Origin: Nymphalis io | Lineage: Eukaryota; Arthropoda; Insecta; Lepidoptera; Nymphalidae | Direction of reading: 5' to 3' | Length of the DNA stretch: 64,000 nt | Assembly: GCF_905147045.1 (NCBI RefSeq) | Contig: NC_065918.1 | Coordinates: 10,788,001-10,852,000 of the forward strand | Shown: in pieces, positions 29,801-44,800 of the stretch | Layout of the letters: each line of letters starts with the position of its first letter | Position numbering within the stretch: the first letter of the stretch is position 1 | The notes under the pieces: generated by a model | Database searches by the model: none | What the model saw: only the letters and a program-made list of their open reading frames with translations | Told to the model about the DNA's origin: nothing | Translations under genes and position numbers: made by a program

Positions 29801-32800
29801 CGTAAATCAAACGTTTTGTTTGATAAGAACTTACCTTTTTTAGTAACTTTTAGTATCATTGATTCCAAAGCTGTATGTACAGTATTTATTATTCAATTAC
29901 ACGTTCTATGTATTAACTTCAAATGGAGTTAATGAGTTTGCTAGTTCATTATAAATTTATTGCTTGCTGGATGTCTAATTTAAGACTTGTATTTAGCATT
30001 TTGCTTATATTTTATAAACAAAATTCACCGCAACTAAGAGAAGTCATATTAATTATTTCGTTTCTTTTAGCTTAACAGAATCATTAAGCGCCAGCTTACT
30101 CTTCATTCCGTTAATTCCATATGAATGAATCTTATCGTCAATATTATCCCCTGGTCGCATTCAATGATTAATGCACTGCAGCATAGCACATGAGCTATAA
30201 GTGTATCTTGAAATTGAACTATTCCTACTGGGAAATGACGAGTTAGAATGGTATTTTCGCTTTTAAATTTGTCAAATTAGTTGACAATTTTCTGATGAGA
30301 TAAGTTTACATCTATTTCTAACTTATATAATATGTGATAAGTTTGTTAAATAAATGAATATTTCACAATAAGAAATAAGAAAATTTAGTTTTGAGGTAAA
30401 GCGCACAACATAGATAAATTACCTGGTCTACCACCAGGCTTTGAGCTGGCCCGTCTGGGTGGGTACCGGCCATTCATCAGATATTCTGCCGCTAAGCAGC
30501 AACACTTAATATTGTTGCGTTCCAGCTCGAAGGGTGAGTGAGCCAGTGTAAGTACAGGCACACATAACATCTCAGTTCCCAAGGTTGGTGGCGCATTGGC
30601 ATTGCAAGGAATGGTTATTATTTCTTACATCGCCAATGTCTATGGGCGGTGGTGACCACATAACATAAAAAAAAAAAATCTCGAAGTCCTGATTAAATCC
30701 GATATAGTTAGTTTTTTTTGTTAATAACTCATACGAAAACGAATAGGTAGGTTACCTACAAAAGATAAAGTGTGACGTTACGTTATGACGTCAAAATGTG
30801 AAGTAGTTTACAGGTACATTTGGGAACTTATCAATTCTTCTGTATTATTTACTAGATGTTGTAAAAGTAATTTTTATTATTTTATTTATGAATAATTTAA
30901 AAATACTACGTTTCGTCCTATTTAACCATTTAATCTTCTGAAAGTTTTGCAAATTTATATCTTATAATCAATATTAAAACAACAAATAACGAAGTTTCAG
31001 TTCAATTGTATTTAAAGGTCATCAATCAGTTTTAAAAGTGACAGACAGAAGCTTGCCTTAACTTTACTGATTGAATGTGAGATGTGACGAATTGATTGCA
31101 AACTTTATCCAACTTTCAATTTATATATAGCTCATTGTTATGATGATAGACTGCTTTGTGCTTTAGGTCTAGATATATTCAGATCAGTTATTCTAGCAAT
31201 AATCTTTTTTACTTATAATAGTACTATTCCATGCTATGTCATAATTCATCGCAAGGTTTTGACAATATATAGAATAGATAACTATTCTATATAATGTCTA
31301 AATATTCTATATATATTTTTTAAACATATGTACAACAATAGATAATTTAAAAATACTGCTCAATCTTGGGGCTTCAATCTACTGCACCTGGCGGTATCCA
31401 TTAAATTTATTTATATTAGTCCCGTTTGATTGACTATTAACATTGGGCTTTGTGCAAGCCCGTCTGGGTACCACACATTATCAGATATTTTACCACTAAA
31501 TAGCAATTCATTGTATTATTGTGTTCCGGTTTGAAGTGTAATGAGACAAGTGTTACTACAGCACAAGGAATATAACTTCTTATTTCCCAAGGTTGATGGT
31601 GCATTGGCGATGTAAAGAATGGTTAATATTTCTTGTAACAATGCCAACATCCATGGGGCGTTGGTGACCAGTAATCACCAGGTGGCCCATTTGCCCATCC
31701 GCCTTTCTATTTTATAACAAAAACACATCCTCAGCGACGTTATTTAACGACGAGGAGTGTCTAATACGTTGAATTTAACAAAATTTTGTAGTTTTGCACT
31801 TCCTGAGCATTTAACTTTACCCGGTCACCTTGAAATTGACTTATTCTTTTCAGCTAACTAAGACATGACAGAGATGACGCGCGTCACATGCACACGCGAT
31901 TATTATTATAGTAGTGTTCACGCATTGCTCGAAATTTGACCCTAATAATTATTGATAGAATTTAATGTTCAGAACTTTTTTTTTACTAATACTTCCATTT
32001 TTTATGGTTAACACTAAACCTCTTTAATAGCTACCAAAAATAAAAAGAGAAAATCGGTTGAGAAACAGAGTGAAAAAAGGTACTGAACTGTTTTGACTTG
32101 GGCTATTTATATATACATACGTAACTCATAAGCGCACTTTGTTTCAAACATTATCTTATAATTATGAACAACGTTGAAATTAGAACTTCTTAAAATTATA
32201 ATGGGTCACAATAGCTTCCACATAATTGACATGCGTCACATCCACTCGCGCATATTTATTGTAACAAGCAGTACTTAGTATTATTTCGCTAAATGACGAC
32301 AAAAGAGGCAGTCTGAATATCTCAAGCCATAAAAAATAAACAAATTGCGTAAAGTACACTTAACTAAATATTTTTTCCATAACGGAATATATAAAAACGC
32401 ATAAAACTAAGCGCCCATCGTTTCAACGGCGACGTTATATTTAATAATACATACAAGTACTGAGACCGTGACAAATTTGTATACGTATATGACCACAAAG
32501 AGAGTACCTCTACCTCTTTTGTAAATAAAAAGTTATGCAACCCTTTAGAACACTTACCAAATAAAAAATAGAAAAAATAAAATTAAAAAATGCCAACAAA
32601 CAAAGCCTTTTGTACTAGAACTGTGTAAAACATACGCTGCCTTTCTGTCTAGAATTGTAAAACACATTTTCTTATGTGAAATAACATGTTTTAATACAGA
32701 CATTTTATATACTCAAAATATTAATTTTATTATATTAGGTAAAAACTAGTATTTGTTATCAAAAATATTTTACATGTGTACATGATCTGTAAACACGTAA

Positions 32801-35800
32801 GCTCGTTTAGAAACACCCAGGGATTACCTGTGGTGTAGGGCAACGAGGGAATCATCCTACGTTGGTGAACTTTCGCGGAACAAAAGTCCCGTTAATATAG
32901 GATGTTGGTGGAAATGTATAATCCTTTATGGTATGGTATGGTATGTGAGTAATTTTCTTCGCATAGAAAACGATATGGTCATATTGATAAAACAAAGTCA
33001 CGATTCAAAATGGTTATTGTAAATTATATTAATAACAACATTATTCCATTTGTAAAATATTTACATTCTTCGTTGAACAGATAAATGGATTCTGCTTTTC
33101 ATATTGGTTTTTATATATATTGCTTATACCGAAAAAATGCAAATGAACTTTTATTTTAATTGGGTTCTAGTTTATTTCAGTTTATTTGCAATCACTTACA
33201 ATTCACAATTACAATGAAATATTTTGTTGAAAAACAAAGGGTTTTCTATTGGTCAATTTACATTTTAATGTTGGTATATTCACTCGTTTCGTGCTCAGCT
33301 ATTATTATTCATTTGTAGAATTGCACATATTCATTGTTTGTTTGTTATACTATGTTACTAATAAACAGATAAAATACGTTAATGGTTAAATATAATACAT
33401 CTATGAATTATATTTGACAATACAATACAAGAAACGCATTTATGCTTATGCCGTTTTCAATTTTTATTATTTTTAAGGATATTTTGCGAACATTTTATAA
33501 AGTCGTTTCATATGTCAACTTCATAACACAAGGAGGATATCAATTGGGCGTATTTGTGTTTATTATAAGAATCGTCACCGAGTGTGAACTGATATTTTCA
33601 TTATTTTTCATGTAAAATTTCTATTTAATGGCGCTGAGGTCGCTCTTTTATGCCGTCATGCCTTCTATTCCCTTGTGTGAGATTAGTGCTTATACATTAA
33701 ATTCGTATGGTACTGGTAAATATATAATATTATAATAATAAGAAAAATAATTTTAATTTATAAACGAAAATCTATATTTTTATTCATGTCACTCCATATT
33801 TATTTATAATTTTCTTTAATTATAAATTAATTCAATAATCATCAATTTCGATGTTTCACATCTGATGTGCGTCTTGTGACCAAATTTTTGTTGGAAAACT
33901 AGGTTAGGTCCCATATCATTTTAAGAGTAAGAGTAACCCGTAAGGATATGGGTGGAGCTAGTTCTATTCTCATGTCATCTAAAAAATTCATCCCTAATTG
34001 TGAAGAAAGGACTTTTTTTAAGTTGGTATATATATTTTTTATTGTAAATATTTGTCGACTATCTTAACACAACGTTGCAAATAAGAACCCCGGTAAGTTA
34101 CCATAGTTAAATTGATATTGATGTCCTACTAACCGATTCTGTAAACGGTTAGTAGGACAACTGCATACAGCTATTGCGACCTTTCTTGAAAGAGACGCTC
34201 ATTGCGCTGAAGATAATTATATAGTAGGCTAGATAAGCTTACACAAGTGCACTCTTTATTCTTGCACTTGATAGCAATCAGTCATGCCCGGAAAAAGTAA
34301 ACGTGCAGGATAAACATTAAGCACTGTAAACTTTATACTAAAAAATATTTTTTAATTTGATTCCGAATAAGGAAACTTAATTCAGGGGGTCCTTCAATGT
34401 AGCGTGTAAGTACCTATAGCATAATGACGGAGAACTAACCCGACAGCAAACGCGTTTCTGTGGAGGGTTGGAAACAACCAAGCGGCCTTCCTGAAAAGTA
34501 CGCCAAATCCTTTACTCATACACTGTGCCGATGCGAAAGAAATAAGGACAAGCAAATAATTATAAAAAAATGTCATTTATCATGAATATATTAACTTATA
34601 GTTACATTTATAATACTGAATTATACATATAATGTAATTTCTTTGTTGGGATTTAGTACGAAGAATTTCATAGCGTCCAAGTTTATTTTACTGTTCATAT
34701 ATTTCAGTTAATTTAATTTTATGAAATGCCTTATTATTAATGTATTTAATATTTGTTGAAAAATGTAATACGAAAAACACACAAACGTGTATCTTACTAT
34801 TTCGAATTTCCGAAAATAGGTAAATCATATTATTCAATGATCTGTAAACAAATTATCTTGCTCTTGCTTTGTACTCATTTCTCTCCATGCTTAGTCATTT
34901 TAAGCGTGTGGTCGCTAGATGTCAACGCTTATTACAAAAGTTTCTATACAAGCGCTAGGCTAGTAATTAGTCGTATGTTGAAAACGACTACTCATTTTAA
35001 ACGTCAGCCGCAAGGTGTCGCTTTTTGTGAAATATTCTTAATACTACCTTATTTGCAGAAAGTTAAGCAATAATCCCGATTATAATATTTACTTGTTGAA
35101 TTTTTAAATAGCTCATTAAAAATAGTTACAGCCATGACCTAATAAAAATTTTTGGGTATTGTTCTTCTATTAAAAAAAGGGATTCTCAATTTTCAAAAAT
35201 ACGGATCGGCTTTGCTTTATAGAGCTAAGATACATATTCCCAGTTTTTTTAAAAATTGGTACAAACATTATCAATCAACAGCCAATCGTTGTCCACTGCT
35301 GAACATAGGCCTCTCCCAAGGTGCGACAAAGCTCCCTGTCCTCCGCCTTCCGCATCCAGTTGGTGCCCGCCACCTTCTTAAGGTCGTCGGTCCACCTGGC
35401 TGGAGGGCGCCCCACGCTGCGCTTGCCGATTCGCGGTCTCCACTCTAGGACTCGTCTGCTCCAACGGCCATCGGTCCTACGACATACGTGACCAGCCCAC
35501 TGCCACTTCAGCCTGCTAATTTTGCAAGCTATGTCGGTGACTCCGATTCTTTTCCGGATAATCTCATTTCTGATCTTATCCTTCAAAGATACTCCGAGCA
35601 TAGCTCGCTTCATAGCACGCTGAGCGACTTTGAATTTGTGGACTAGTCCCGCAGTTAGTGTCCACGTTTCGGCACCGTATTTCATGGCAGGCAAGACGCA
35701 TTGGTTGAAGACTTTCGTCTTCAAACATTGCGGTATGAGATGACTTGAGGACTTGACGAAGGTTGCCAAATGCTGCCCATCCCAAGCGAATTCTTCGATC

Positions 35801-38800
35801 GGCTTCCTTCTCGAAGTTGTTCCTACCGACTTGTATTATCTGTCCTAGGTAGGTATATTCACTAACAACTTCGAGAGGTTTCCCCTCGACGTATATCGGT
35901 CCCGGCACGACATGCCTATTGAACATGACCTTGGTCTTGTCCAAGTTCATACCGAGACCGACACACCGGGAAGACTCGCCTAGGCTACGCAGCATTTCGG
36001 TGAGTTGTTCCAGCGACTCTGTTATGATGACGATATCGTCGGCAAATCGAAGGTGTGAGATGTACTCGCCGTTTACATTGACTCCATACCTAGTCCAATC
36101 CAGCGTTTTGAAAACGTCTTCCAACGCGTTGGTGAACAGTTTCGGGGATATTACATCCCCCTGTCTCACCCCTCTGCGCAGTTGGATCGCCTTCGTCTTA
36201 CAGTCCTGGATGTGGACAGTCATTGTAGCGGCGTTGTACAGACATCTCAGTACCTTGATATATCTCCAATCGATATGACATCTCTGCAATGAGTCGAGCA
36301 CTGCCCAGGTTTCGATGGAGTCGAAGGCTTTCTCGTAGTCCACAAATGCCATACACAGCGGCTGATTGTACTCTTCGGTCTTCTGCACAATCTGCCGAAC
36401 AGTATGGATGTGGTCCACGGTGCTCTAGCCTGATCGAAAGCCGGCTTGCTCTGGGGGCTGGAACTCGTCAAGTCGTCTGGCGAGACGGTTCGTGATGACT
36501 CTTGAGAACAGCTTATACACGTGACTCAGGAGGGAGATTGGTCTGTAGTTTTTCAAGAGGGTTTTATCACCTTTCTTGAAAAACAGTACCACCTCACTCC
36601 CGCTCCACGTTTCCGGGGTCTTGCCATGTTGGATGACGGAGTTAAAGAGGCTTGCTAGCTCTTTCAGGACCGGAGTCCCACCTGCCTTAAGCAACTCTGT
36701 TGTGATTCCGTGATCTCCCGGAGCTTTGTTGTTTTTAAGCTGTTCTAGAGCCGCCCTAATCTCTCCTTGGTCAACGACCGGGAGCTCCTCGGAGTAATGG
36801 CGCATAAGAGGGGCGCGCTGGTCATCAATACTGATTCCCACGGGTTTATCCGATCTTGATGAGAACAACTGCCCATAAAACCTCTCTACTTCTCCGACAA
36901 TCTCAGGCCTAGAGGTAACGACCCCACCATTTTCAGTTTTAAGTTTTGTCAGACGCGTTTTGACAAACATTAAAATATTTCGTAAAATTCTTTTGGTAAT
37001 AATTTTATTCATAGATTTAAATCGGAAATTTCATAATGCAACTTTAATTTATTACCTTTTATCAAAAATGATTTTAAATCAAGTCGCTTGAAGAGAATAC
37101 ATCATTTGGTTTGTTAAACCATATGGAAGTTAAGAAAATCAAATACATGAACATTAATTGCAAGTCGCTCTAGTTAATGAATTATTCAAACAAACAGGTC
37201 AATGAAGCAAATTATAGAACGCTACGATTGAAACTAAATATCTCATGTGATCCATTGTGAATCCAATGGGCCAGATCAACTAGCCAACGAGAATGTCTAT
37301 TGAAATCTATAATTAAGTCTTGGCCGAATATTGCAGACAATCTCGAGAACTAGTCAAATGCACAAGAAAAATTACAGATCTCGATTGTGCGCAAATACCG
37401 GGACATTCTCTATCCCATCACTCTCGTCTGATAAGATGGTAATCCAAAATGGCTGGAAAGAAATCAGGTGTAAGGGCTGCAAGTTTGCATGCTTTCCGAG
37501 AAACGGGACTGCCAATTACCTATTTCATTGCAGCTGCTGAGTTCCGTTTGACAGATAACTTAATTTTCATATTTCATGCGATTTACAATAAATACCGACT
37601 GGCGCAACGTGAATAGCGTACGAATGAAGGGTCAATTATAATCAGCGCATACGTTTTATTACTCAATTCTACTGCATTAAAAATACGAAGGACATGATCG
37701 AATTTTATATGGACGGTTAGAATAGGTTTAAAAAAATAATGTGCGAACAGAGTATTATGGTAGATGCGGCGGGCGAGTGGTCGATTCTGTTTATAAATAT
37801 TAAAAAAACAGAACAAATATTCAGCTCGGCGCTCATTTAGTATACCCCTCCCTATTTACAACTCTCTTTGCAGTCTATTTAAAAGACCATGTTGCCAACT
37901 TAAAAATAGTAAAAAAGACCATTTAACAGAAAAATATTACCTCAAATAACGAAATATGGGAAAAGAAAATAACATAAATTAAATATACTATTAATATGAA
38001 ATATTTATAATCTCCTTAATTGCCTAAATCTGTTAATTACGTGGCGTATTAAATCATAACTTCTACGTATGAGGACCATCAATTTCCTTAATAAAAAGTA
38101 TAATATAATTCGCAATTCGAAGCGGACGTCCTTAAGTCGTATAAAATTTAAAAAAAAAGCAATTATCAATCAATGCAATTACTAATCTATATTCCAGTTT
38201 TCTGATGATATACGCATAAGGTAATACTATTAGTTCAATTTATTAATATTATATACCAAAATAATTTATTACATATTCATTTTTACTACTAGGCAATTTC
38301 GGATAAAGCTGCGTAGGTTAATGTGCTTGAATTACGCAGCCTTATTCAATATAATTCGTAAGTACTTACTAATACGAACCAATTATGTGTCATACACCGA
38401 CATGGCCTAGTGGTTAGAACTCGTGAATCTTAACCGATAGTCGTGGGTTCAAGCCCGGGCAAGCTCCACTGAATTTTCATGTGCTTAATTTGTGTTTATA
38501 ATTCATCTCGTCCTTGACGGCGAAGGAAAACATCGTGAGGAAACCTGCATGTGTCTAATTGCATTGAAATTCTGCCACATGTGTATTCTACCAACCCGCA
38601 TTAGATCAGCGTTACTAATTATGTGTTACAATTATCAAGAGCGGTGATACAAACACGCGGCTATTGTAGGCAAACTAGAGTGATTCAAAAAGTTCTTGGA
38701 ACAGATATAAAAAATATGAAAAGAACCTTTCTAATTAATTCATTTGATATAATTAACTAACTATTCCTTCCACATAAATAATAACATTTTTTTGACTCTC

Positions 38801-41800
38801 AAAAAACTCCTCCACGACAGACATTTCCATATTTTGGTGTTTTTTTAAACGGCGAAACAAATTATTATCTGCGAAATATATTATGTAATCAAATAACACT
38901 TCAAAAACATAGTGTGATTGTTACTCTTCAGTCTAAATGTCATACTATACCCCAAACATATTCTATACGCACTTATAAGAACTTCTTATATACATATACA
39001 TATTTGATAACTATGTCGACAAAATAAAATTGTGTGTGTATTGCTCTCAAATAAAATGTAAATGTTATGTTAAGGAAGACGGGCGACATTAGGTGCTCTT
39101 AAAAATTGTACAAAATATGTACGATGAGACAGATGTCGTAATACATTTGTCATACTTTAGTGTAAAAGAGTACTTATCGTTAGTGGATTAATGTGTTAGA
39201 TATATACAAATAAAATAAATAATAATAAAAAATGTGGATAATGTCTGATTTTGAGATGTTCAATATACGGAACTGTTATGGCAATTGTTCCATCTTAATC
39301 ATATTTAACTAGAGCGCTTATGTATAAAAGCATGCACATACACAATGAACCATAGTGTGGGTTAACGTCCATGAAGGCATTTAATATAAAAAATAACTAG
39401 CTAATTACTGCCATCTATTGTAAGTTGAATGAACAACGCTAAAACTCTTCCTGCATGACTCAACGACAATTTTACAAAGTTTTATTAAGATGTATGATGC
39501 ACGAACGAAAAGGAAACGAACAAAGACCATAATTTCAAAACCTATGATTACTATTTGTTTTTATTTTATATAAGCTTTGTTCGATGTGGTGTGGACTTAA
39601 TTATGTACTACTGAAAGTACCGCCTTTGATGTCGTGGGAATGAAGACATTTACTGCATTGTTCGCACACTTGTTCACTTGGTCACGCAACGTCATTAATT
39701 TACCTACTGTTAGTACGTAAAATAAAAAATTGAATATCATAAAATAAATGAAATACCAAGAATGTTTACAATGGTATTTATAATATAAGTTTATGACGTC
39801 AGTCTGTAACTGTCGCCACAAAAGTCATTAGAGTATTTTAAGAAAAGTAAATTACAATACTTTCTATTGGTAACACATTGAATTAATAAATTAAATACGA
39901 TACTGAGCGGTTGAGTGGAACTAATGACTTACAGGGCCGTCCGTTGATATAATGTAGTGCAAAAATAATACCTAACACTACGTAATACCCGGGTTACGTT
40001 GATATTTTCTAAAATAACAAGGATTAGCTTTAATAAATTAAATTCACAAACTAAATTTAAATAATACCATTATTAGTGTATAACTGCTATATTATGTATG
40101 GTATATTATAATTTCCGCTATTTTAGATTTATTTTCCGCGTACTATGGACATAGCAATTTGCCTGACGTAAGCCTTCAACAAATAATATGATTAAATAAG
40201 ATATGTTTTACATTACATTATTATTATTATACTTCTAGGTTTACTACTTCTATTAGTGAATATTAAAGATGTGTTTACGCAATTTATCTGATGAAGTCTT
40301 TCACAGAAAATGTTTATAATTTTTTTTCGACGGTAAAATTGTTTCAGTTCAAAATGTTAAATAGTATTATTTGTCAGCTTTTAATAAACATTTATAGGTT
40401 TTTATTGATTAAAGTGGTGTTATTAACGACGAAGTAGTATTTTCCAACAAATTATAATACGAAGGCCACGAACCGAGGGCTCTCGTTTATGTATATACCT
40501 ATTTAAAGCGAATTTTCTACTGTTTGTAAACCAGATGGAGATGATTTTTTAACTTTGTCTTTACTAAATTAGAATATATTTCTAAGGCATTTCAGAAGTA
40601 AGACGAATACGACATTAAAATTTTACAATCCCTGATTTTATCATTTAGTGAGATTGAATAAGGATTTTTTTAAATGCAAATCAATTATTTACTTTGTTGT
40701 TTTAGATGTATTTTTTTCATACAAATTAGGTAAAAATTACAGAACAGTAACAGCCTTTGTATGTCCCACTGCTGGGCTAAGGCTTCCTCTCCCTTTTTGA
40801 GGAGAAGATTTTGGAGCTTATTCCACCGCGTTGCTCCAATACGAAATACACATGTGGCAGAATTTCAGTGAAATTAGACACATGCAGGTTTCCTCACGAT
40901 GTTTTCCTTCACCGTTAAGCACGAGATGAATTATAATCACAAATTAAGCACATAGTGTTTGTCCGGGTTTGAGCTCACAATCATCGGTTAAGATTCACGC
41001 GTTCTTACCACTGGGCCATCTCGGCTTAATATATAAATATAACTTATAACTATATATTCAATAGTATTTATCGATTAGGATTTAAAAGAAAAATCTATCA
41101 TAATAAATATCTTTGCATAGTGCATTAATGGAAATAGACAGTATATTTACGTTAAGTCCTAGGTAGAACATACCTACTTCATTAAAACAATATCTGCTGA
41201 TGTTCTACCTTTTGTTTACATGCTATTCTGGTTTGAATAATTACATGCAATGCTTTTTCAACTAATATTAATTTCAATTTTCTATTTACTACAAATAGTA
41301 AAAATACAATAAAGTAAAGAAAATATTTAATAATTAAACGATTTTGTATGATTGACTATAACACATAAAATGAAATAATTATATGTAAAAGTGAGTAGAA
41401 TACGTTGATTTAACGGAAGTTTTCTCACGATGTTTTCCTCCACCGTCGAGCAGGAGATAAATTTTGAACACAAATTAAACATAACAATGAAAATTACGTG
41501 GTAGGTACTAACCCGGGCTTGAACCCGTTATATTTGGTTAAGGTTCATGTTTTAAACCACAAGAACATCTCGGCCGTGATGGGCTAGTAGTCAGAACCTT
41601 ACATTGTAGTAAAAGTGTAAAGGGCCAAATGTGCAAAAAATTTGTGTCATAGAAGTTTACTAAGTTAGCCTTAAAAAACAAACCATCTTGGCGGAATCAA
41701 CATTAACTTTATTACAAGTTGAACATACTTTAGTTTGAAAGTTTCTTTGTTGACATCGTTTTACGAGAATGTCTTTACTGACCTTGAACAGTACCACGAC

Positions 41801-44800
41801 ACCCCAAGCGCCCTATTCTATATATTTTACCAATTAACTATACGTTTACAACAAGGACACAACAACAAGGACGTTTATAGAGCAAAATTGATTACTTTAT
41901 ACCAAATACTTCTTCACGAGATAAGACGTGAAAAGTTATAATTACTTCAAAAGAAAAAGTTAAAATTCTTCTTAATTTTAAGTACAAAAATGTAATAAAA
42001 TATATTAAAATTAACACTCGATAAATCATATAATTTATGTATCTTAAAAATTACTCACATTTATTATTGTAATCCGCCTGAGCGATATTGAAATGAATCA
42101 AAGCGCTCAATTATTAAAATGCTTCTGAAATGTTTATGATTTAAATAATTTATTTACATATTTCTGAGAAATGTGAATTTAGTTGATAAAAGTTATATAT
42201 TTACTTAATGTAATCAAATCGTTCAGGAAGGAGATATGATTTATCAAATGTATAAACATAAAATTAGCTTAACAAAGAATAAGCTAAATAAATAGTAAAA
42301 ATGTCTAATTGAATCAAGTCGAAAACAAGCTTGGATCGGTAAGAACTTGTTTCTTTAATCATATAAGTATCGACAAAAATTACAAGAAGTATTACTTATT
42401 GTTAATATTAGGTCCTTACATATGAAATTAGCGTTTTGTCGTACTGACCACTTTGATCTGAAATATCTCCTCTTTGGTTAAGAATTCCAAATTCAAATTT
42501 GTAAATTCATTTAGCTGGTACATTTGTGTTTTGAAAACAGTCATTCATTTGTTTTTACCTCATTATTTTTTTCTTTGGCGTCGCTTATTACCGCACAATG
42601 GAAAATATGAAATATCGGTAAATTTACGAGTACGAGTTCTACCGTGGCACCAGTGCTACAGAAACAGCTCGAATGATTAATGGTATTTACGGCACTGGGG
42701 TCGCAAAAAAAGCACGGTACGTTTTTGGTTTCAACGTTTTCGTTCTGGAAATTTCGACCTTCAGAACCAACTCCGTGGACGGCCGGATATCAAAGTGGAA
42801 AATGAAGAATTAAAGGCTATCGTGGAAGCGGACCCATCACTAAACACTTAAGAGATAGCTGCAGGCTTCGGGGTAAGTGATAAAACTGTATTAATCCACT
42901 TGAAGCAAATCGGATAGTAAAAAAACTTGAACGACGGGTACCTCATGAATTGAGTGAATCGAACTTGCAAACACGCGTCGACTGCTGTGTTACTTTGCTC
43001 AACCAACACAATAATGAAGGGATTTTAAATCGAATCTTTACTTGTGATGAAAAGTGGGTATTGTACAATAATCGGAAGCGCTCATCGCAATGACTGAACC
43101 CTGGAGACCCAGCCAAGTCCTGCCCTAAACGAAAATTGTCTTAGAAAAAGTTACTTGTGAGTGTTTGGTGGACTAGTGCCGGTGTCTTTCACTACAGCTT
43201 TCTAAAATCTGGCCAAACGATTACGGCAGACATCTATTGTCAGCAACTGCAAACCATGAAGGAAGAACTAGCAGCTAAACAACCGAGATTGGTCAATCGT
43301 TCATGGCCACTGCTGCTTCTTGACAACGCAAGACCAAACACTGCACAACAAACAACCACTAAGTTAGATGAGCTACAATTGGAATGACTGCGACCTCCAC
43401 CGTACTCCCCGGACCTTCAGGAAAAAAATTAAACTCCGATGCGGCAGTCCAAACCGCCTTCAAAGAGTTTATCGATTCTCGCCCCCGTGGTTTTTTTAGT
43501 AAAGGGATCAACTACCTATGAGATGGCAAAAGTGCTTATCTATGCAATTCGCACAAGTCTATATTTTCTTTTTATTCTTGAAGTGTTCATCCAACAATAT
43601 AGTTAAATAGAATTTTAAGCTTATTAATCTAATGAAGCGTTTTTTTTCCATTATTTCACAACTTGTCTCGATGCATAAGCAATTGAAGTATTAGGTATCC
43701 TTACATATGAAATTGGCGTTTTGTACGGGAGGAATATAAAGTCATTTTTTTTTTTTTTGTAAAATATATTTAATTAATCAAAGTATGCACCGTTGTTAGA
43801 TAACAAGTCAAATTACATTTAGATAGACTATCCTGTAAAAGATAATAGAATCGTTAGTATTTAGTATTAAATCGGTTCAATATTGCGAATATCCTTGATC
43901 TTCTTCTTCTTTTGTCATGGTTGCAAAAATAAGTAACACAGGGAAAAATTATAAATATAGGACGCATCGCTGCAAACCTGCGGACCTGACTGGATTTTCT
44001 TTACTGAGAACAATGTTATCATATTTCATTAGATGTGTCAAGCTGGTGAAAAATTAATTATTACCAGCGATAAAATGGTTTCATACGAAAAATAACGTAA
44101 TCGCATAAAGGGTATATTTATTCTCACAAATTAAAATTTAGTTAATAAATCCAAAAATAATACATATTTGTGTTTGGTACTGAATTGTAAAGATCTAGGA
44201 TGTGTCCTTTGTTTCTGTAGTCATATCTTTCATACCGGAACACAACAATACTAATTTTAAGTATTGCTGTTTGGTGTTATGAAGGGTGAGTGAGTTGTCC
44301 TGACGATGTTGCTCCTCACCGCCAATACGAAATTTATATACATTAATAATTATGCTCATGACAATTCAGCGATGCTTGCCCGGGCTTAAGTCCGGTGAAA
44401 TCTTCACGTGTTCTGACCACTGGATCAACTCGGCTCAATAGCGTTTGCTTAAAGTGACCTAAATAATGTATGCTGTATCCATTGCTGACTTTATGATCTG
44501 TCAAATCAATCACCATTGTTGGCGATACGTTATAGTGCATAAACGTGTATCAACGTAATCATATTAGATATATTTGTATAATTAATAGGAAAGAAAAATG
44601 TGAAATACATTTAGTTTAAAAATATATATCCTTTTTTACACATACAGCTACACTACACCTATAACAATAAGTCTACAATAATAAATAATAATATTTATGG
44701 GTATTACTAATTAACATAAAAATTGCGTTATCAAAATGTGAAGTTGACGGTATACGTATCGTAATGATAGCTGACAGGTCACTCTTGCCTTGGCTCAGTG

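Noticed and set aside
34095..34102. Strong donor-like CCG|GTAAGTT with 15 open codons before it
   Set aside because: No acceptor AG lies inside the open part, so no exon can be drawn.
34753..35073. 106-codon plus-strand ORF
   Set aside because: No domain or splice support, low-complexity hydrophobic stretch, and it sits beside transposon sequence. Not convincing as a gene.
39597..39821. 74-codon minus-strand ORF with a hydrophobic segment like a signal peptide
   Set aside because: The hydrophobic part is AT-rich DNA translated, and no promoter, poly(A) signal or known peptide family supports it.
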